This document shows, piece after piece, positions 23,625-27,316 of a stretch of 27,316 bases of DNA. A program made the position numbers and the translations under genes. The stretch is from Hyphomicrobiales bacterium (lineage in GTDB: Bacteria; Pseudomonadota; Alphaproteobacteria; Rhizobiales; Rhizobiaceae). Each line of letters begins with the position of its first letter. Position 1 is the first letter of the stretch. The stretch lies in NCBI GenBank assembly GCA_015654965.1, contig JAATGD010000156.1, positions 1-27,316 of the forward strand. The letters run 5' to 3'. The notes below the pieces were generated by a model, which was not told the origin of the DNA, ran no database searches, and saw only the letters and a program-made list of their open reading frames with translations.

Positions 23625-24536
23625 TCAGGCAGTTTCCAGAACCGCTTGTGTCTGCGGACGGATGCCAATCATGTGACAGATGGCAAAAGGCAGGGCTGCC
23701 CTGTTCATCGTGTAGAAATGAAAATCCTGCACGCCGCGCTCGATGAGATCCATCACCTGTTCGGCTGCCATGGCCGCCGCCACCAGCTGATGCGTCTGCG
23801 GATCGTTGTCCAATCCCTCAAAACGCTCAGTAAGCCATGCCGGAATATGCGTCGCGGATCGGGCGCAGAAATTCTTCACTTGCTTGAAGTTATGCACCGG
23901 CAGAATGCCCGGAACGATCGGGATATAGATGCCCGCACGACGGACCCGCTCCACGTAGCGCTCGTAAAGATCGTTGTCGAAAAAGAACTGCGTGATGGCG
24001 CGGGTGGCACCATTGTCCACTTTCCGCTTGAGCATATCGATATCGGTCGCAAAATCCGGGCTTTCCGGGTGTTTTTCGGGATATGCGGAAACCGAGATAT
24101 CGAAATCGGCAATGGCACGCAACCCACCCACAAGATCGGCCCCGTTCTGATAACCGCCCGGCGTCGGCACATATTTCGCGCCGATTCCCGCTGCCGGATC
24201 GCCACGCAGCGCCACGAAACGATTGACCCCAAGCTCTGCAAATTCACGCGCGACATGATCGACTTCTTCGCGCGTTGCATCAACGCAAGTCAGATGCGCT
24301 GCGGGCTTGATGTCGGTTTCCTTCAAAATCCGCGCAACGGTGCGCACGGTCCGCTCACGCGTGGAACCACCCGCACCATAGGTGACTGAAACAAAATCAG
24401 GATTGAGGGGTGCAAGCCGCGTGACCGTTTCCCACAGGCGCTGTTCCATTTCCTCCGTCTTGGGCGGAAAAAACTCAAACGATACCCGGGTGGTCTGGCC
24501 GATATCCGATCGGCGGGAAAGACCGTAAAAACCCAT
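23625..24536 (-). CDS. metF: MetF, 5,10-methylenetetrahydrofolate reductase
   Basis: MetF is the cytoplasmic FAD enzyme that reduces 5,10-methylene-THF to 5-methyl-THF, the methyl donor for methionine synthesis. The 303-residue product has VSFEFFPPKTEEME (catalytic Glu21), FVSVTYGAGGSTRERT, AAHLTCVDATREEV, NRFVALRGDPA (Asp113 in the FAD site) and KHPESPDFATDI. It ends with ITQFFFDND and IPIVPGILPV, all MetF signatures. The start is set by a TGATG one-base overlap with the upstream regulator gene and GGAG eight bases before the ATG. The frame is open 25 codons further, but that lies inside the regulator gene. Translational coupling to a SahR-like regulator fits control by the SAM/SAH cycle. 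Confidence 0.95.
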   Translation of the reverse strand: MGFYGLSRRSDIGQTTRVSFEFFPPKTEEMEQRLWETVTRLAPLNPDFVSVTYGAGGSTRERTVRTVARILKETDIKPAAHLTCVDATREEVDHVAREFAELGVNRFVALRGDPAAGIGAKYVPTPGGYQNGADLVGGLRAIADFDISVSAYPEKHPESPDFATDIDMLKRKVDNGATRAITQFFFDNDLYERYVERVRRAGIYIPIVPGILPVHNFKQVKNFCARSATHIPAWLTERFEGLDNDPQTHQLVAAAMAAEQVMDLIERGVQDFHFYTMNRAALPFAICHMIGIRPQTQAVLETA

Positions 24537-25555
24537 CACACTGTCTCCGTCATGCTTACTGTTTGAGAGGCCGGATCGGCAATGAGCAAACGCGGATCGC
24601 GCGCCAGCCACAGCTTGACGGTCAGTCCTTCATTGCCATTTGCCGCTTTCGGCCCCAATTCGAGTGTCTTTTCATGCTCAAGGCCCGTATCTTTCAGCCA
24701 GGCCACCATCTGCTCGTCGCTGAAACCCAGCCGCAAATGGGCATGGTCCTCGCGCAAAAATTCAAATCTGTGCGGCGCAAAATCGACGATCAGTAAACGC
24801 CCGTTGGGGCGCAAGGCCCGCGCCCCTTCGCGGATAGCGGCCTGTGGATCATCCAGAAAATGCAGCACCTGATGGATGGTCACCAGATCGAAATTTTCCC
24901 GCTCGACGGGCAGCGCATAAACGTCGCCCTGACGCACCTGCGCATTGTCGATACTGGCAAGATCGAGATTGGCGCGTGCAACCGCCAGCATGTCGCGGTT
25001 GATATCGATGCCAAGCCCACGGGCATAAAGCGGCGCAAACAGCTCAAGCAAACGCCCCGTCCCCGTGCCGATGTCGAGCATCGACTGGAACGACTTTTCA
25101 CCCACGATCTTCAACAGCGCATTTTCGACAGCGCTTTCCGAAACATGCAACTTGCGAATTTCATCCCAGCTACCGGCATTGGCGCTGAAATAGGCTGCGG
25201 CCTTCTCCTGCCGGCTCGTTTTGACCTGCGCCAGCCGTTCCCGGTCACGCTCCACAAGCGCATCTGAGCCGTCAATCGCGTTGAGAAGCCCGCGCACCAG
25301 ATTATGGCTGATCACATTATCCGCAAGACGGAAATAGGCCCATGCCCCTTCCTGATACCGGTCGATGAGATCGGCTTCGCCCAGAAGTTTCAAATGGCGT
25401 GATACACGTGGCTGGGATTGCCCCAGAATGGTCGTGAGGTCGGAAACCGTCAAATCCCCGCGCACAAGCAGCGCCAGAATGCGCAAACGGCTCGGCTCGG
25501 CCACCGCCTTCAGCACATCCACCATGGAATCGAGTTGCAATTGCAATCCGGCCAT
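24536..25555 (-). CDS. ArsR-family regulator fused to a SAM-dependent methyltransferase domain (SahR-like)
   Basis: The 339-residue product joins an N-terminal ArsR winged helix to a class I methyltransferase domain. The winged helix spans about 8-85, with AEPSRLRILALL, recognition helix SQPRVSRHLKLLGEADLI at 47-64 and AYFRL wing. The methyltransferase domain spans about 115-320, with motif I SMLDIGTGTGRLLELFA, GIDINRDMLAVARANL, FDLVTIHQVLHFLDDP and RPNGRLLIVDFAPH. It overlaps metF and has a perfect palindrome in its promoter. This matches the SahR group, ArsR regulators of methionine/SAM genes that sense SAH. The methyltransferase domain may be the ligand sensor rather than an enzyme (inference). 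It lacks the cysteine metal site (ELCVCDL) of classic ArsR proteins. Confidence 0.85.
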   Translation of the reverse strand: MAGLQLQLDSMVDVLKAVAEPSRLRILALLVRGDLTVSDLTTILGQSQPRVSRHLKLLGEADLIDRYQEGAWAYFRLADNVISHNLVRGLLNAIDGSDALVERDRERLAQVKTSRQEKAAAYFSANAGSWDEIRKLHVSESAVENALLKIVGEKSFQSMLDIGTGTGRLLELFAPLYARGLGIDINRDMLAVARANLDLASIDNAQVRQGDVYALPVERENFDLVTIHQVLHFLDDPQAAIREGARALRPNGRLLIVDFAPHRFEFLREDHAHLRLGFSDEQMVAWLKDTGLEHEKTLELGPKAANGNEGLTVKLWLARDPRLLIADPASQTVSMTETV

Positions 25556-25616
25556 ATGTTTCGCTCTTCATCCTTACACCGTTTGAATGGTCTTCAGCCT
25601 TCAAACGATTTTTATA

Positions 25617-25638
25617 CATATAAAGATATGTTTATATG
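25617..25638. promoter_or_regulatory. Palindromic operator candidate of the SahR-like gene
   Basis: CATATAAA (25617-25624) and TTTATATG (25631-25638) form a perfect 8-bp inverted repeat with a 6-base spacer (GATATG). It sits 62 bp before the regulator start, in an AT-rich stretch that also offers -10-like sequences for the minus strand. ArsR dimers bind such palindromes and often autoregulate, so this is the likely operator for sahR-metF; it could also affect the divergent gene at 25722. Confidence 0.65.
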
Positions 25639-25721
25639 GATGAGAGTTTCTATGCAAGCCCTTTTCGTGCAAACTCGGAGGTGAAAGATTCGCACACCCG
25701 GCAAGCGATCAGGAGGCAGAC

Positions 25722-26045
25722 ATGAAGGCTAGCACATCACGTCAGAAAGCCATCGCCAGATCGCTCACCCTTCTGCTTCCAGCCGTGCCTTATTCGGATT
25801 CCGAGCCAATCCGTGCCGCAGCCCTTGCACCGCACATGAAAACACTGCCGCCATCAACCGCCCTATGGCTCGCAACGGTTGCCTATGTGCGCCATGTGCA
25901 TACGGATTATGACGCCCTGCGCGATGAAGGCTATGACAAGGATTCCGCGCGTTTCTTCGTGCTTGACGCGATCAACGCCAAACTCACGCAATGGCGCGCC
26001 ACCCGGCTTTTATCGGCGGAAGAGACTGAAGAAGCTGAAATGTAA
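25722..26045 (+). CDS. DUF2293-type protein
   Basis: The 107-residue, probably cytoplasmic product has IRAAALAPHM, PPSTALWLATVAYVRHVHTDYDALRDEGYDKDSARFFV and LDAINAKLTQWR. The pattern AYVRH-TDYD-L-GYD-AR resembles DUF2293, a family of unknown function shared with fungi; I make this match from memory. AGGAGG five bases before the ATG gives a strong ribosome site. It is divergent from the SahR-like gene, with a shared 166-bp promoter region, and is followed at once by a strong bidirectional terminator. No signal or membrane segment. No function can be given. Confidence 0.8.
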   Translation: MKASTSRQKAIARSLTLLLPAVPYSDSEPIRAAALAPHMKTLPPSTALWLATVAYVRHVHTDYDALRDEGYDKDSARFFVLDAINAKLTQWRATRLLSAEETEEAEM

Positions 26046-26069
26046 AATGCCGCCCGAAGGCGGCATTTT
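26044..26069. terminator. Bidirectional terminator between the DUF2293 gene and the MHS transporter gene
   Basis: AAAATGCCGCC (26044-26054) and GGCGGCATTTT (26059-26069) form a perfect 11-bp stem with a CGAA tetraloop. Both outer ends give a U-run on the respective transcript. It overlaps the TAA stop of the upstream gene and lies 22 bp after the convergent transporter's stop, so one hairpin serves both genes. Confidence 0.9.
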
Positions 26070-26091
26070 CAGCATTCCATCACAGCAATCG

Positions 26092-27316
26092 TCAATCGAC
26101 GGTGCCGTCGCCTTGCAGATAACCGTGCTTGCGCGGATCGGGCATGATGAGACCGACGATAAACACCACCACCATCATGGCGCTCACATACCAGAAGAAG
26201 CCGCTTTCAAAGCCGATCTTCTTGAACCACAGCGCCACATATTCCGCCGTTCCGCCAAAGATCGCATTGGCGATGGCATAGGAAAAGCCCACGCCCATGG
26301 CGCGTACTTCCGCAGGGAAAAGCTCAGCCTTGATGATACCGCCGATGGATGTGTACATGCTGACAATCGCAAGCGCGAATGTGATGAGCACAAAGGCCCA
26401 ACCGGGGCTTTCAACCGAGCCGATAGCCGTCAGCAACGGAATGGTTGTGAGCACGGAGACGCCGCCAAAGGCAATCATCATCGGCTTACGACCGACCTTG
26501 TCGGAGATGGCTCCAAACAAAGGCTGGAGCAACATGAAGACCAGCAACACCAGCGTCATGGTTTCACTCGCCACAGCCTTGCTGAAACCGGCCGTATTGA
26601 CCAGATATTTCTGCATATAGGTGGTGAAGGTGTAGAAGGTCAGCGAGCCGCCCGCCGTAAAGCCGACAACCACCAGAAACGCCTTACGGTGGTTCTTCCA
26701 GATATTGGCAAAGCTGCCCGATTCCTTGTGACCACGGGTTTCCTTGGTCGATGTCTCATGCAGGGTACGGCGCAGATAAAGCGCGACAATGGCCGCAAGG
26801 CCGCCAATGGCGAAAGGAATGCGCCAGCCCCACTCGTGCAACTGCTCGGTGGTCAGGAAAATTTGCAAAACCACCAGAACCAGAACCGCCAGCAATTGTC
26901 CGCCAATCAGCGTCACATACTGGAACGAAGAGAAGAAGCCGCGTCGGCCAGCCAGCGCCACTTCACTCATATAGGTTGCAGTGGTGCCATATTCGCCACC
27001 CACCGACAGGCCTTGCAGCAGACGCACCGCCAACAGCAGGATGGGCGCGAAAACGCCGATGCTGGCATAGGTCGGAAGGATGGCAATTGCAAAGGAGCCA
27101 AAGCACATCATGGTGACCGAGATCAGCATCGACGTGCGGCGTCCAAGCCTGTCAGCGATACGGCCAAACAGCCAGCCACCAATGGGGCGCATTAAAAAGC
27201 CTGCGGCGAAGATCGCAGCAGCATTCAAAAGCTGGCTTGTCTGATCTTCGGCGGGAAAAAATTGCGATGCTAAATAAAGCCCACCGAAGGAATAAACATA
27301 AAAATCTGACCACTCG
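26092..27316 (-). CDS. MFS transporter, MHS family (alpha-ketoglutarate permease-like), 5' end beyond right edge
   Basis: This is a proton-coupled organic-acid symporter of the metabolite:H+ symporter family in the inner membrane. The visible 407 residues begin inside the protein (EWSDFYVYSFGGLYLASQFFP) and run to MPDPRKHGYLQGDGTVD. They contain MRPIGGWLFGRIADRLGRR, the loop 2-3 signature, then RLLQGLSVGGEYGTTATYMSE, FLRR-type LYLRRTLHET and a second-half DKVGRKP. At least eleven membrane segments are visible. The sequence resembles KgtP more than ProP, which has a long C-terminal coiled coil missing here. Only about 10-25 residues should be missing at the N-terminus. A TTG at 27228 is not the real start, because conserved MHS sequence continues upstream. 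The substrate is inferred. Confidence 0.9.
   Translation of the reverse strand, partial: EWSDFYVYSFGGLYLASQFFPAEDQTSQLLNAAAIFAAGFLMRPIGGWLFGRIADRLGRRTSMLISVTMMCFGSFAIAILPTYASIGVFAPILLLAVRLLQGLSVGGEYGTTATYMSEVALAGRRGFFSSFQYVTLIGGQLLAVLVLVVLQIFLTTEQLHEWGWRIPFAIGGLAAIVALYLRRTLHETSTKETRGHKESGSFANIWKNHRKAFLVVVGFTAGGSLTFYTFTTYMQKYLVNTAGFSKAVASETMTLVLLVFMLLQPLFGAISDKVGRKPMMIAFGGVSVLTTIPLLTAIGSVESPGWAFVLITFALAIVSMYTSIGGIIKAELFPAEVRAMGVGFSYAIANAIFGGTAEYVALWFKKIGFESGFFWYVSAMMVVVFIVGLIMPDPRKHGYLQGDGTVD

Noticed and set aside
25653..25685. Nine-codon frame MQALFVQTRR-like before the DUF2293 gene, a possible leader peptide
   Set aside because: No ribosome site, no attenuator hairpin and no residue bias that would suggest a regulatory leader.
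25879..27195. 438-residue plus-strand open frame, the longest plus-strand frame at the right end
   Set aside because: It begins inside the DUF2293 gene, runs through the bidirectional terminator and is then antisense to the MHS transporter with clear family motifs.

Overview
The window looks like chromosomal DNA of an alphaproteobacterium of the Brucella/Ochrobactrum group (Rhizobiales). I base this on the recognisable MurG/FtsI/MraY protein sequences, the rhizobial order of the division cluster, the moderately GC-rich coding sequence, and the alphaproteobacterial regulatory sites (Mur-like, Pho-box-like and ArsR-methyltransferase/metF). This is recognition from memory, not a database match. 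Almost all of the sequence is ordinary, densely packed core genome. I see no insertion sequence, prophage, CRISPR array or tRNA.

Positions 1-12013 (minus strand) hold the front half of the dcw (division and cell wall) cluster, transcribed right to left: rsmH, ftsL, ftsI, murE, murF, mraY, murD, ftsW, murG and murC. The last gene runs off the left edge. Spacings are tight, with several ATGA or TAATG overlaps, so this is one translationally coupled operon. It makes the UDP-MurNAc-pentapeptide, lipid I and lipid II, and supplies the septal synthase FtsW/FtsI with FtsL. No mraZ precedes rsmH here. A 300-bp divergent control region (12014-12314) separates rsmH from mntH, a plus-strand Nramp manganese transporter. 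mntH has a well-formed -35/-10 pair and a palindrome just after the -10 that resembles the manganese-responsive Mur operator.

Positions 13724-17649 (minus strand) hold the RNase P RNA (rnpB), a secreted SLT-type lytic transglycosylase with its own terminator, an AmpD/AmiD-like amidase coupled to a TerB-DnaJ (DjlA-like) protein, and two small lipoproteins.

Positions 17909-23622 (mostly plus strand) hold btaA-btaB, for the betaine lipid DGTS, behind a three-unit Pho-box-like array. They are followed by a GH25 lysozyme-like lipoprotein, an MltB-type lytic transglycosylase with a peptidoglycan-binding domain, an AEC-family transporter and a 28-residue membrane peptide too short for ordinary gene calling.

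Positions 23625-27316 hold metF coupled to an ArsR-family regulator fused to a methyltransferase domain (SahR-like) with a perfect palindrome at its promoter. A divergent DUF2293-type gene follows, and then an alpha-ketoglutarate-permease-like MHS transporter cut by the right edge. The parts most worth follow-up are the regulatory sites (Pho-box array, Mur-like box, SahR-like palindrome), the small membrane peptide, and several start-codon corrections.
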